Assembly: GCA_018263115.1 (NCBI GenBank)
Contig: JADFDC010000013.1
Location: 1-55,216 of the forward strand
From: Thiobacillus sp.
GTDB taxonomy: Bacteria > Pseudomonadota > Gammaproteobacteria > Burkholderiales > Thiobacillaceae
Direction: 5' to 3'
DNA length: 55,216 bases
The notes beneath the pieces were generated by a model. That model was not told where the DNA came from. It made no database searches and saw only the letters and a program-made list of their open reading frames with translations. Below, piece by piece: positions 30,425 through 39,520 of this stretch; position 1 is the first letter of the stretch; each line of letters begins with the position of its first letter. The position numbers and the translations under genes are program-made.

Positions 30425-32827
30425 ATGAGTACTTCAGATAGCGGCGAAATCATCCAACTACCCTTGTTGCCTTTGCGCGATGTGGTGGTGTTCCCGCACA
30501 TGGTCATCCCGCTTTTTGTCGGACGGCCAAAATCCATCAAGGCACTCGAAACATCGATGGAAAGCGGAAAGCATATCCTGCTGGTTGCGCAGAAATCCGC
30601 TGCCCAGGATGAACCTGCCACAACCGACCTTTATGACACGGGCAGCATGGCAACCGTGCTGCAAATGCTGAAGCTTCCGGATGGCACAGTAAAAGTTCTG
30701 GTCGAGGGCAATCAGCGTGCGCGTGTACTGGAAGTGACTGATGAGGAAACGCATCTTGCCGCATCCGCCGAACTTGTCGCGATGGATGGCAAGGATGATA
30801 CGGAAATCGAGGCCATGCGCCGCGCGTTGATGGCGCAGTTTGATCAGTATGTCAAACTTAACAAGAAAATCCCGCCTGAAATCCTGACATCACTTTCCGG
30901 AATTGATGAAGGCGGCAGGCTGGCGGATACCATTGTCGCACATCTGCCCTTGAAGCTTGAGCAGAAGCAGGAAATCCTGGAAATGATTTCCGTTGCCAAA
31001 CGTCTTGAACACTTGATGGGGCTGCTGGAAGCGGAGATTGATATTCTCCAGGTGGAAAAGCGCATCCGCGGCCGGGTCAAGCGTCAGATGGAAAAATCCC
31101 AGCGCGAGTATTACCTGAACGAACAAGTCAAGGCGATCCAGAAGGAACTCGGCGACATCGAGGAAGGTGCTGAACTCGAAGAGCTTGAGCGCCGTGTCAA
31201 GGAAGCGGGCATGTCGAAGGAGGCCGTTGCCAAGGCCGAAGCAGAGTTGAAGAAGCTTCGCATGATGTCGCCCATGTCAGCGGAAGCTACTGTCGTGCGA
31301 GGTTATATAGAAACGCTGACTAATCTGCCCTGGAAAAAGAAAACCAAGATCAGCAAGGATCTGGGCAAGGCCGAGAAGGTTCTTGACGAAGATCACTACG
31401 GTCTTGAAAAGGTCAAGGAACGCATCCTGGAGTATCTTGCTGTTCAACAACGCGTTGACAAGGTAAAAGCGCCGATTCTTTGTCTGGTTGGCCCGCCAGG
31501 GGTAGGCAAGACTTCATTGGGCCAGTCCATCGCGCGTGCAACCAATCGGAAATTTGTGCGCATGGCCTTGGGTGGCGTGCGTGATGAGGCCGAAATTCGC
31601 GGCCACCGCCGTACGTATATCGGTTCCATGCCTGGCAAAATCCTGCAAAGCCTGACGAAAGTGGCTGTGCGAAATCCCTTGTTCCTCCTCGACGAAGTGG
31701 ACAAGATGGGCATGGATTACCGGGGAGACCCGTCATCCGCGTTGCTGGAAGTGCTCGATCCCGAGCAGAACCATACCTTCCAGGACCACTATGTCGAAGT
31801 GGAGTACGACTTGTCGGATGTCATGTTCGTGGCAACCGCCAACACGATGAATATTCCAGCGCCTTTGCTCGACCGCATGGAAGTGATTCGTCTCTCTGGC
31901 TACACGGAAGATGAAAAGATCAACATCGCCCAGCGCTATCTGGTTCAGAAGCAGATGAAGGCCAACGGCTTGAAGGATAGCGAGTTCGCCATCGCGGAGT
32001 CTGCCTTGCGCGATCTTGTCCGCTACTACACGCGTGAAGCTGGCGTGCGCAGCCTGGACCGCGAGATTTCCAAAATCTGCCGCAAGGCAGTCAAGCAATT
32101 GCTGCTCAAAAAACAGAAGAGCAAGCTGTCAGTTACATCGCGCAATCTTGACAAGTATGTTGGCGTACGCCGCTTTACTTATGGGATCGCGGAAAAGAAC
32201 AATCAGGTTGGCCAGGTGACGGGGTTGGCCTGGACTGAAGTGGGTGGCGAATTGCTGACCATTGAAGCAGTCAAGTTCCCTGGCAAGGGCAAGATGACGA
32301 CGACGGGCAAGCTAGGAGAAGTGATGCAGGAGTCGATCCAGGCGGCCATGTCGGTGGTGCGCTCACGCGCACGCCAACTGGGCATACCGGAAAACTTCCA
32401 CGAGAAGCATGATTTGCATATTCACATGCCAGAGGGCGCCACGCCAAAGGATGGCCCAAGCGCGGGTATTGCGATCTGCACAGCCATGGTGTCCGTGCTG
32501 ACGGGGATTCCCGTGCGCTGCGATGTGGCCATGACAGGAGAAATTACGCTGCGAGGTGAGGTTCTGCCGATCGGCGGATTGAAAGAGAAATTGCTCGCTG
32601 CTCACCGAGGCGGCATCAAGCTGGTGATGATTCCGGAGGAAAACGTCAAGGACCTGACGGATATTCCGGATAACATCAAGAACCGTTTGGATATCCATCC
32701 TGTCAAATGGATTGACCAAGTGTTGCAAATAGCACTCGAACGCCAGCCCGAACCACTGATTGATGAGGTGGTTGATGAATCTGTACCGCCCGCCGATGCA
32801 GTGGTGCAGCCTGCCGTAAAGCATTAA
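30425..32827 (+). CDS. lon: ATP-dependent Lon protease
   Basis: AAA+ serine protease removing damaged and short-lived regulatory proteins. The 800-aa protein has the N-terminal LON substrate domain ([23 protein letters not shown]), Walker [13 protein letters not shown] near 358, and the C-terminal protease domain with the Ser in [11 protein letters not shown] and Lys in [12 protein letters not shown]. It is full length. The 129-base gap after clpX contains a terminator and a hairpin, so lon probably has its own promoter. A strong terminator follows 23 bases after the stop. Confidence 0.98.
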   Translation: MSTSDSGEIIQLPLLPLRDVVVFPHMVIPLFVGRPKSIKALETSMESGKHILLVAQKSAAQDEPATTDLYDTGSMATVLQMLKLPDGTVKVLVEGNQRARVLEVTDEETHLAASAELVAMDGKDDTEIEAMRRALMAQFDQYVKLNKKIPPEILTSLSGIDEGGRLADTIVAHLPLKLEQKQEILEMISVAKRLEHLMGLLEAEIDILQVEKRIRGRVKRQMEKSQREYYLNEQVKAIQKELGDIEEGAELEELERRVKEAGMSKEAVAKAEAELKKLRMMSPMSAEATVVRGYIETLTNLPWKKKTKISKDLGKAEKVLDEDHYGLEKVKERILEYLAVQQRVDKVKAPILCLVGPPGVGKTSLGQSIARATNRKFVRMALGGVRDEAEIRGHRRTYIGSMPGKILQSLTKVAVRNPLFLLDEVDKMGMDYRGDPSSALLEVLDPEQNHTFQDHYVEVEYDLSDVMFVATANTMNIPAPLLDRMEVIRLSGYTEDEKINIAQRYLVQKQMKANGLKDSEFAIAESALRDLVRYYTREAGVRSLDREISKICRKAVKQLLLKKQKSKLSVTSRNLDKYVGVRRFTYGIAEKNNQVGQVTGLAWTEVGGELLTIEAVKFPGKGKMTTTGKLGEVMQESIQAAMSVVRSRARQLGIPENFHEKHDLHIHMPEGATPKDGPSAGIAICTAMVSVLTGIPVRCDVAMTGEITLRGEVLPIGGLKEKLLAAHRGGIKLVMIPEENVKDLTDIPDNIKNRLDIHPVKWIDQVLQIALERQPEPLIDEVVDESVPPADAVVQPAVKH

Positions 32828-32850
32828 CTTGCAGGCGTTTCAGGGAGTAA

Positions 32851-32876
32851 AAATTCCGCCACAAGGCGGAATTTTT
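32851..32876 (+). terminator. Rho-independent terminator after lon
   Basis: A perfect 10-bp stem (AAATTCCGCC at 32851-32860 with GGCGGAATTT at 32865-32874) with an ACAA loop runs into a T-run. The symmetry would let it act in both directions. It isolates lon from hupB. Confidence 0.9.
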
Positions 32877-32915
32877 ATTGACGGCCAGAATTTCCTGCAT
32901 TGCCCGGAAAACAGC

Positions 32916-32945
32916 TTGACACATGGTTTTGGCGATTGTTATAAA
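32916..32945 (+). promoter_or_regulatory. Probable sigma-70 promoter of hupB
   Basis: A perfect -35 TTGACA (32916-32921) is followed after 18 bases by TATAAA (32940-32945), about 46 bases before the hupB start. It lies just after the lon terminator, where a promoter is expected. Strength and start site are not known. Confidence 0.7.
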
Positions 32946-32991
32946 TCGGCCACAGGGTTTTCCTGCTTGCAGCATCGAAAGGGGGCAGCAC

Positions 32992-33264
32992 ATGAACAAA
33001 TCCGAATTGATTGATGCCATCGCCGAATCAGCCGATATCTCCAAGGCAGCAGCCGGCCGCGCTCTGGATGCAACTGTTGACACAATGAAGAAAGCTCTTA
33101 AAAAGGGTGACAAAATTTCGATTGTGGGCTTCGGTACTTTTTCCGTAGGCAAGCGTGCCGCGCGTACCGGCCGAAATCCCCGCACAGGCGCTTCCATTAA
33201 AATCAAGGCTGCAAAGGTTCCCAAGTTCAGGGCTGGCAAAGGTTTGAAAGATGCTATAAACTAA
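32992..33264 (+). CDS. hupB: DNA-binding protein HU
   Basis: Nucleoid protein that bends and compacts DNA (90 aa). The sequence [27 protein letters not shown] and the DNA-arm motif [24 protein letters not shown] are standard HU. The start is ATG 32992; an upstream in-frame ATG at 32923 overlaps the promoter and is rejected. tRNA-Val follows 10 bases after its stop, so HU and the tRNAs may share transcripts. The lon-hupB order is common in proteobacteria. Confidence 0.97.
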   Translation: MNKSELIDAIAESADISKAAAGRALDATVDTMKKALKKGDKISIVGFGTFSVGKRAARTGRNPRTGASIKIKAAKVPKFRAGKGLKDAIN

Positions 33265-33274
33265 CGGGCTTTGC

Positions 33275-33350
33275 GGGTGCTTAGCTCAGTTGGTAGAGCG
33301 TCGCCCTTACAAGGCGAATGTCGGCGGTTCGAACCCGTCAGCACCCACCA
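33275..33350 (+). tRNA. tRNA-Val (anticodon UAC)
   Basis: A 76-nt tRNA with acceptor pair GGGTGCT/AGCACCC, anticodon stem TCGCC/GGCGA around CTTACAA (anticodon TAC) and encoded CCA. It lies 10 bases after hupB. Confidence 0.97.
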
Positions 33351-33377
33351 AGTCATTGCAATGCAAGAAAAGTTTTT

Positions 33378-33454
33378 GGAGCGGTAGTTCAGTTGGTTAG
33401 AATACCGGCCTGTCACGCCGGGGGTCGCGGGTTCGAGTCCCGTCCGCTCCGCCA
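33378..33454 (+). tRNA. tRNA-Asp (anticodon GUC)
   Basis: A 77-nt tRNA with acceptor pair GGAGCGG/CCGCTCC, anticodon stem CCGGC/GCCGG around CTGTCAC (anticodon GTC) and encoded CCA. It follows tRNA-Val by 27 bases and is followed by a terminator. Confidence 0.97.
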
Positions 33455-33460
33455 ATAATT

Positions 33461-33488
33461 AAAAAGACGAACCGTGGTTCGTCTTTTT
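33461..33488 (+). terminator. Rho-independent terminator after tRNA-Asp
   Basis: A 13-bp inverted repeat (AAAAAGACGAACC at 33461-33473 with GGTTCGTCTTTTT at 33476-33488) ends in a T-run that continues downstream. It closes the hupB-tRNA-Val-tRNA-Asp unit. Confidence 0.88.
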
Positions 33489-33581
33489 CTTTTTTGAGTT
33501 TTCCCGCACGTATCGTCCAAAGCCGTTCCCAACCAAGGCATTTCAGGCGACAATGCGGCTTTCCTGGTAGTTGAGAAAATT

Positions 33582-35480
33582 ATGCTGGAAGCTATTCGCG
33601 ATCGCGCTCAAGGCTGGATTGCCAAGGTCATCCTGGCCCTTATTACCATACCGTTTGCGTTATGGGGTATCGATTCATATTTCAGCGGTGGCGGCAAGAC
33701 CGAGACCGTTGCTGTGGTGGGTGATGCTAACGTCACACGCCAGGCCTTTTCAGACGCGATTAAAGAACAGACCGACCAGATGCGTCAGGCCATGGGACAA
33801 AATTTTGATCCGGCAGCCGCTGAAACCAAGGAATTTCGCGAACAGGTGCTGAACCGTCTGACGGATGAAGAAGCCATGCTGCAGGAAGCAAAAGCCGCCG
33901 GACTTCAGATTCCGGATACACAGCTTGCCGCGGTGCTTCAGCAGTTACCTCCGTTTCAGGAGGAGGGAAAGTTTTCGCCCGATCGCTATAAGCGTGTTTT
34001 GGCACAACGCGGGTATACACCTGCCTATTTTGAATACCGGCTCAGACGCGATATCACGCTTGAGATTCAGCAGCAGCCGCCAATTGCTGGTGCGATGGCA
34101 TCCGCAACGTCAGTCGGCCTTGTCGCCCGTATAGCCGGGCAGCGCCGCGAGATTTCAATCGCGGAAATCAGCCCTGCTGCCGTCTCAGCCCAAGTCAGTA
34201 CCAGCGATCAGGATATTCAAGCTTACTACGAATCCCACAAGGCAGACTTTACGGAACCGGAAGCTGTTCGTGTGGAGTATGTCTCGTTGTCATTAGGCGA
34301 TCTGGGCAAGGCTATTTCCGTAACAGAGAAGCAGGTGCAGGATCATTTCGCAGTCAATGCCTCAAAATTTGGTCCGCCTGAAGAACGCTCTGCCAGCCAT
34401 ATCCTGATTGCGGCACCTGAAGGCGATACGAATGCCCGCAAGCAGGCTAAAGTCAGGGCAGAAGGCCTCCTTGCGGCCATACGCAATGCACCCGGGACAT
34501 TTGCCGAGGTGGCCAAACGCGAATCACAGGATCCAGGTTCCGCTGCAACAGGCGGAAGTCTAGGAACATTTGGCCGGGGCATGATGGTCAAGCCCTTTGA
34601 GGATGTCGTGTTTTCCATGAAGCAAGGGGAAATCAGCAACCTGGTTGAAACCCAGTTCGGCTTTCACATCATCAGGCTAGATGGTGTGAATTCAAGCTCT
34701 CCGACCCTCGCCACGGTACGCCAACAAGTTGAAGATGACATCAGAAATCAGCAGGCGCAGAAGCAGTTTGCGGATGTGGCTGAACAATTCAACAATCTCG
34801 TTTATGAACAGGCATCAAGCCTGAAGCCTGCCGCGGACGCCCTGAAGTTGACTGTCAGAACTTCGGACTGGATGACAAGAAAGGGATTGGCAGCGGTTCC
34901 TTTCAATTCCGCAAAACTGCTGGAAGCCATTTTTACAGGAGATGCCATCAAGGCCCGGCAAAATATTGAGCCTGTTGAAGTTGCACGTAATGAGCTGGTG
35001 GCTGCGCGTGTGATTGAACATCGGTCAGCCAGAGTAAAGCCAGTTGCTGAAGTTTCTGCGGACATCCGTCAGAAACTTGTTGTTGAAAAAACCGCCAAGT
35101 TGAGTGAAAAACAGGGCCAGTCGCTTATTGAACAGCTAAAACAAGGCAAGGAACCTGGCGGGCTTAACTGGTCAGCTTTCAGGGTTGTCAGTCGCCAGCA
35201 GCCAGGGGTGTTCGATCCGAAAGCCTTGCAGGCCATCATGCGCGTGGATACGACTAGATTGCCTAACTACCTCGGGGCATCCATGCCCAATGGTGGCTAT
35301 CGTGTCATCCGGGTAACAAGGCTCATCGATGATGCTGCCACAGACCCGGACTTGCGTTCTGCCGTCGAGTCAGGGCTGTTCCAAGCTTATGCCAGAACGG
35401 ATGCACAGGCTCAAATAGAGCTGGCGCGTTCTGCCCAGAAGGTTCAAATCAAACAGGAAGTACTCGACAAGAAAGAATAA
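33582..35480 (+). CDS. ppiD: Periplasmic chaperone PpiD (SurA N-terminal and parvulin domains)
   Basis: Inner-membrane-anchored chaperone that meets proteins leaving the Sec translocon. The 632-aa protein has a short cytosolic start (MLEAIRDRAQGWIAK), one membrane span (about 16-36), a SurA-N-like chaperone segment, a parvulin domain at about 265-365 (ASHILIAAPEGDTN, GGSLGTFGRGMMVKPFEDVVFSMKQGEI, ETQFGFHIIRLDG) and a long helical C-terminus. Length and order match PpiD. It is separated from tRNA-Asp by a terminator and 93 further bases, so it probably has its own promoter. A long palindrome between its end and fabI should stop both transcripts. Confidence 0.95.
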   Translation: MLEAIRDRAQGWIAKVILALITIPFALWGIDSYFSGGGKTETVAVVGDANVTRQAFSDAIKEQTDQMRQAMGQNFDPAAAETKEFREQVLNRLTDEEAMLQEAKAAGLQIPDTQLAAVLQQLPPFQEEGKFSPDRYKRVLAQRGYTPAYFEYRLRRDITLEIQQQPPIAGAMASATSVGLVARIAGQRREISIAEISPAAVSAQVSTSDQDIQAYYESHKADFTEPEAVRVEYVSLSLGDLGKAISVTEKQVQDHFAVNASKFGPPEERSASHILIAAPEGDTNARKQAKVRAEGLLAAIRNAPGTFAEVAKRESQDPGSAATGGSLGTFGRGMMVKPFEDVVFSMKQGEISNLVETQFGFHIIRLDGVNSSSPTLATVRQQVEDDIRNQQAQKQFADVAEQFNNLVYEQASSLKPAADALKLTVRTSDWMTRKGLAAVPFNSAKLLEAIFTGDAIKARQNIEPVEVARNELVAARVIEHRSARVKPVAEVSADIRQKLVVEKTAKLSEKQGQSLIEQLKQGKEPGGLNWSAFRVVSRQQPGVFDPKALQAIMRVDTTRLPNYLGASMPNGGYRVIRVTRLIDDAATDPDLRSAVESGLFQAYARTDAQAQIELARSAQKVQIKQEVLDKKE

Positions 35481-35490
35481 TTTCCCTTTT

Positions 35491-35537
35491 CAAGCCAATA
35501 ACAATACGCGTACGAAGCGCGTTTTGTCATTGGCTTG
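35491..35537. terminator. Long palindrome between convergent ppiD and fabI, probable bidirectional terminator
   Basis: The 20-nt arms 35491-35510 and 35518-35537 are inverted copies with two mismatches around the loop TACGAAG. There is a TTTT tract just before the left arm. The position, 10 bases after ppiD and 21 before the end of fabI, fits termination of both genes. The core CGCGTACGAAGCGCG is shared with the palindrome before lon. Confidence 0.75.
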
Positions 35538-35558
35538 TCAGGATCAATTTGAAGTTGA

Positions 35559-36341
35559 TCAGTGTTCCGCGCCGGCCGTTGTATTGAATCCGGCATCCAC
35601 ATAAGTGATTTCGCCGGTGATACCGGAAGCAAGACCGCTTAACAGGAATGCAGCTGCATTGCCGACTTCTTCAATTGTCACGTTGCGCCGCAGGGGGGCA
35701 TTCTGGGCGACGATATCAAGCTTGTCGTTGAAATTGGCAATGCCGCTGGCAGCCAAGGTCTTGATCGGCCCGGCGGAAACGGCGTTGACCCGGATGCCGA
35801 GTGGCCCCAGGCTTTGCGCCATGTAATAGACACCGGATTCCAGGCTGGCCTTGGCCAGGCCCATGACATTGTAATTGGGTACTGAGCGTATGGAACCCAG
35901 ATAGGAAAGCGTCAGCAGAGCAGCATTGCGACCTTCCATCAACGGCAGTGCCGCCTTGGCCAGGGCGGCAAAGCTGTAGGAGCTGATGTCATGGGCGATC
36001 CGAAAGGATTCGCGCGTGACGGATTGCAGAAAATCGCCCGCCAGCGCTTCTTTGGGTGCGAAAGCGATGGAGTGGACAAGGCCGTCAAGGCCATCCCAAT
36101 GTTTGCCCAGTTCTGCAAACAAGGTGCTGATTTGCTCATCGCTGCCAACGTCGCATGGAAACACCAGTTCGGAACCGAATTCCCTGGCAAATTCGGTCAC
36201 CCGTTCCTTGATTCGTTCACCCTGATAGGTGAATGCCAGTTCAGCGCCTTCGCGTTTGCAGGCGGCGGCGATTCCATAGGCGATTGAGCGGTTGCTGATT
36301 ACGCCGGTGATGAGAATTTTTTTGCCAGCCAGAAAGCCCAT
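35559..36341 (-). CDS. fabI: Enoyl-[acyl-carrier-protein] reductase (NADH)
   Basis: Last reduction step of each fatty-acid elongation cycle and the target of triclosan and isoniazid-type inhibitors in other species. The 260-aa protein (ATG 36341, [13 protein letters not shown]) has the FabI cofactor motif [13 protein letters not shown] near residue 13 and the catalytic Tyr-x6-Lys as YNVMGLAK near 156-163. An in-frame start 66 bases upstream gives an unlikely leader. It is convergent with ppiD and divergent from the peptide transporter operon, with 75 bases between the two starts. No other fatty-acid genes are in the window. Confidence 0.97.
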   Translation of the reverse strand: MGFLAGKKILITGVISNRSIAYGIAAACKREGAELAFTYQGERIKERVTEFAREFGSELVFPCDVGSDEQISTLFAELGKHWDGLDGLVHSIAFAPKEALAGDFLQSVTRESFRIAHDISSYSFAALAKAALPLMEGRNAALLTLSYLGSIRSVPNYNVMGLAKASLESGVYYMAQSLGPLGIRVNAVSAGPIKTLAASGIANFNDKLDIVAQNAPLRRNVTIEEVGNAAAFLLSGLASGITGEITYVDAGFNTTAGAEH

Positions 36342-36416
36342 ATTCTTATCCTTGCAAAAAAAGATATGCGAATTATACGCTGACGAGCGGCACTGGCTTA
36401 GGTACACTGTCAGCCC

Positions 36417-38546
36417 ATGCGTGCATGGATGGCCATTTTACTGCTTGCCTGGTTTCAGGCGGGATGCGGAAAAGTCTGGAACGACCCGTACCCTGGTGAA
36501 ACGCCGGGACTCAAGACGCTCTATACCGTCTTCGAGGAGCGCCCCAAGCATCTCGACCCCGCTCGTTCCTACAGCAGCAATGAAGTCGAGTTTACCGGAC
36601 AGATTTACGAACCACCGCTGCAATATCACTTCCTCAAGCGGCCCTATACCCTGAAGCCCCTGACCACGACGGGCATGCCCCTTGTCCGCTACTGGGATAA
36701 AGCCGGCCGCGAGCTTTCCGGAAACGCCTCGCCGGGGCAGGTGGCGCGTACAACGTATGACATCACGATCCAGCCGGGCATCCGCTACCAGCCCCATCCG
36801 GCTTTTGCGCTGCTGCCGGAAGGCAAGCCGCGTTACCTTGGGCTTGCCATGCAGGATCTCAAGCCCATCAACACACTCAGTGATTTCAAACATACCAGCA
36901 CGCGCGAACTCACTGCCGAAGACTATGTATACGAGATCAAGCGGCTGGCCAGCCCGCGGCTGAATTCCCCAATTTTTGGTTTAATGAGTGAATACATCGA
37001 GGGACTGGATGCGCTGAATGCCCGGCTGGTTGAAGCCAGTAAATCCCAACCTAAGGGGAGTTGGCTTGATTTGCGCCCTTATGAATTTTCCGGTGCACAG
37101 GTCACAGGCAAGTACAGCTTCCGCATCACCCTCAAGACCCATTACCCGCAGTTTATCTACTGGCTGGCCATGCCTTTCTTCGCGCCCATTCCATGGGAGG
37201 CGGAGCGTTTCTATACCCAGCCGGGCATGGAGGAGCTCAACCTCAATCTCGACTGGTTTCCTGTCGGCACCGGGCCCTTCATGCTGAGTGAAAACGATCC
37301 CAACCGGCGCATGGTGCTGTCAAAAAATCCCAATTTTCACGGCGAAACGTATCCCGCCGACGGAGAAACGGGCGACCGCGAGAAAGGCCTGTTGCAGGAT
37401 GCTGGCAAAGCGCTTCCGCTGATTGACCGCGCGGTTTTTACACTGGAAAAGGAAGACATTCCACAGTGGAGCAAGTTTCTTCAGGGCTATTACGATGCGT
37501 CCGGCATCAGTTCGGACAATTTCGACCAGGCCGTACAGTTCTCGCCGGAAGGCGAGGCCGATCTGACGCCGGAGATGAAAGCCAAGGGCATCCGGCTGGT
37601 GACGGCCATTACAACCTCCAGCCGTTACATGGGCTTCAACATGAAGGATCCGTTGGTGGGCCATGCTGGCGGCGAGGCGGCGCGAAAGTTGCGCCAGGCC
37701 ATTTCCATTGCGGTGGATTACGAAGAATTCATTTCCATTTTCCTCAATGGCCGAGGCATCGCGGCGCAGGGTGCCTTGCCGCCAGGCATATTCGGCTACA
37801 AGGAAGACTTTAACCCGATTGTTTATTCCGCTGCAGGCAAGCGCCGCAGCCTCGAAGAAGCCAGGCAATTGCTTGCCGATGCAGGGTATCCGAATGGCCG
37901 CAATGCCAGAACCGGCGAGCCGCTGGTGCTGTATTTCGATACGGCGGCCACCGGGCCGGATGCGAAATCCCGCCTGGACTGGCTGATCAAGCAGTTCAGG
38001 AAACTGGACATTCAACTGGTGATCCGCGCGACGGATTACAACCGCTTCCAGGACAAGATGCTGAAAGGCAATGCGCAGATTTTTGAATGGGGCTGGAACG
38101 CCGATTATCCCGATCCGGAAAATTTTCTTTTCCTGCTTTATGGACCCAATGCCAAGGCTGGAAAGAATGGAGAAAACGCAGCCAATTACAGCAATCCGGA
38201 ATTTGATCGCCTGTTCGCGCTGATGAAGGGCATGCCCAATGGCACAGAACGCCAGCAGGTCATCGACCACATGACAGCGTTGCTCAGGGTGGATGCCCCT
38301 TGGCTGTTTGGTTTCCATCCCAAGGGCTTCAGCCTGCAGCATGCTTGGGTCACCAACGTGAAACCGAACCTGATGGCAAACAACACACTCAAGTATCGTC
38401 GCATCGATCCGGGGCTGCGCGAGCAAAGCCGTGCCGAATGGAACCACCCAGTGCTATGGCCATTTGTCCTGATGGCCGTTGGCCTGTCATTGCTGATCTG
38501 GCCAGCCTGGCGCCAGTATCGCAGGCATGAGGAGAGCAGGGGATGA
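36417..38546 (+). CDS. Oligopeptide ABC transporter substrate-binding lipoprotein (YejA/OppA family) with C-terminal membrane anchor
   Basis: Periplasmic peptide-binding component of 709 aa, larger than the roughly 600 aa of YejA. The N-terminus [17 protein letters not shown] is a short lipoprotein-type signal, with the acylated Cys at 17 and an unusual Gln at -3. The SBP_bac_5 domain fills the middle, with [17 protein letters not shown] near 105 and [20 protein letters not shown] near 550. Near residues 677-697 there is a clear membrane span ([21 protein letters not shown]) with a basic cytosolic tail. It heads a four-gene operon with two permeases and a double ATPase, joined by 4-bp overlaps. 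Peptide specificity is unknown. Confidence 0.87.
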   Translation: MRAWMAILLLAWFQAGCGKVWNDPYPGETPGLKTLYTVFEERPKHLDPARSYSSNEVEFTGQIYEPPLQYHFLKRPYTLKPLTTTGMPLVRYWDKAGRELSGNASPGQVARTTYDITIQPGIRYQPHPAFALLPEGKPRYLGLAMQDLKPINTLSDFKHTSTRELTAEDYVYEIKRLASPRLNSPIFGLMSEYIEGLDALNARLVEASKSQPKGSWLDLRPYEFSGAQVTGKYSFRITLKTHYPQFIYWLAMPFFAPIPWEAERFYTQPGMEELNLNLDWFPVGTGPFMLSENDPNRRMVLSKNPNFHGETYPADGETGDREKGLLQDAGKALPLIDRAVFTLEKEDIPQWSKFLQGYYDASGISSDNFDQAVQFSPEGEADLTPEMKAKGIRLVTAITTSSRYMGFNMKDPLVGHAGGEAARKLRQAISIAVDYEEFISIFLNGRGIAAQGALPPGIFGYKEDFNPIVYSAAGKRRSLEEARQLLADAGYPNGRNARTGEPLVLYFDTAATGPDAKSRLDWLIKQFRKLDIQLVIRATDYNRFQDKMLKGNAQIFEWGWNADYPDPENFLFLLYGPNAKAGKNGENAANYSNPEFDRLFALMKGMPNGTERQQVIDHMTALLRVDAPWLFGFHPKGFSLQHAWVTNVKPNLMANNTLKYRRIDPGLREQSRAEWNHPVLWPFVLMAVGLSLLIWPAWRQYRRHEESRG

Positions 38547-39520
38547 TTCGGTACTTCCTTCGCCGCCTGCTCTACGCCTTTCCCATCCTGATCGGGGTCA
38601 ACCTCATTACGTTTTTTCTGTTTTTCGTGGTCAACACGCCAGACAACATGGCGCGTATTCATCTTGGCGTGAAGCATGTCACGCCCGAAGCCATCGAGCA
38701 ATGGAAGGCTGAGCACGGCTACGACAAGCCCCTGTTTTTCAATCCGCAGCAAACCGGCGTTCAGACCGTGACGGACACGCTGTTTGTAGATCGCTCGGTC
38801 AAGCTGTTTGCCTTCCAGTTCGGCAAGGCGGATGACGGTCGCGATATCGCGCGCGACATCAAGACGCGGATGTGGCCTTCGCTGGCGATTGCGCTGCCTG
38901 TGTTTGTTATCGGCTTGCTGGCGAACATCACCGCGGCGCTGCTGATGGTGTTTTATCGGGGCACGCGGCTTGAATATGCCGGTGTCGCGGGCCTGATTGC
39001 GCTGATGTCGATTTCGGGCCTGTTCTACATCATTGCCGGCCAGTATTTCATCGCCAAGCTCTGGCAGTGGCTGCCGATTTCCGGATTTGATGGCGGCATC
39101 GACGCGATAAAGTTCATCCTGCTGCCGGCGATTGTGTCGGTCGCTGCCGGTATCGGCAGTGGTGCGCGCTGGTATCGCACGATTTTCATTGAGGAGATCG
39201 GCAAGGATTACGTGCGCACCGCACGCGCAAAAGGTTTGTCGGAACTGCGTGTCCTGTTCCGGCATGTGCTCAAGAACGGGATGATTCCCATCCTGACCGG
39301 CGCGGTCGTTGTGCTGCCGCTGTTGTTCACCGGCAGTCTGGTGACCGAATCCTTTTTCGGTATCCCCGGCCTGGGCAGCTACACCATCGATGCCATCCGC
39401 TCGCAGGACTTCGCCATCGTCCAGGCCATGGTGTTCCTGGGGTCCGTGCTGTACATCGTCGGCCTGCTGCTGACCGATCTTTCCTATACCCTGGTGGATC
39501 CGAGGGTGCGACTGACATGA
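38543..39520 (+). CDS. yejB: Peptide ABC transporter permease (YejB/DppB family)
   Basis: Inner-membrane permease of 325 aa with about six membrane spans. It begins [27 protein letters not shown], the standard DppB-type first helix, and has the EAA loop DYVRTARAKGLSELRVLFRHVLKNGM near residue 220, which docks onto the ATPase. A periplasmic loop of about 80 residues follows the first helix (VTPEAIEQWKAEHGYDKPLF), as in this family. The start overlaps the substrate-binding gene by 4 bp and the stop overlaps the second permease by 4 bp. Confidence 0.92.
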   Translation: MIRYFLRRLLYAFPILIGVNLITFFLFFVVNTPDNMARIHLGVKHVTPEAIEQWKAEHGYDKPLFFNPQQTGVQTVTDTLFVDRSVKLFAFQFGKADDGRDIARDIKTRMWPSLAIALPVFVIGLLANITAALLMVFYRGTRLEYAGVAGLIALMSISGLFYIIAGQYFIAKLWQWLPISGFDGGIDAIKFILLPAIVSVAAGIGSGARWYRTIFIEEIGKDYVRTARAKGLSELRVLFRHVLKNGMIPILTGAVVVLPLLFTGSLVTESFFGIPGLGSYTIDAIRSQDFAIVQAMVFLGSVLYIVGLLLTDLSYTLVDPRVRLT

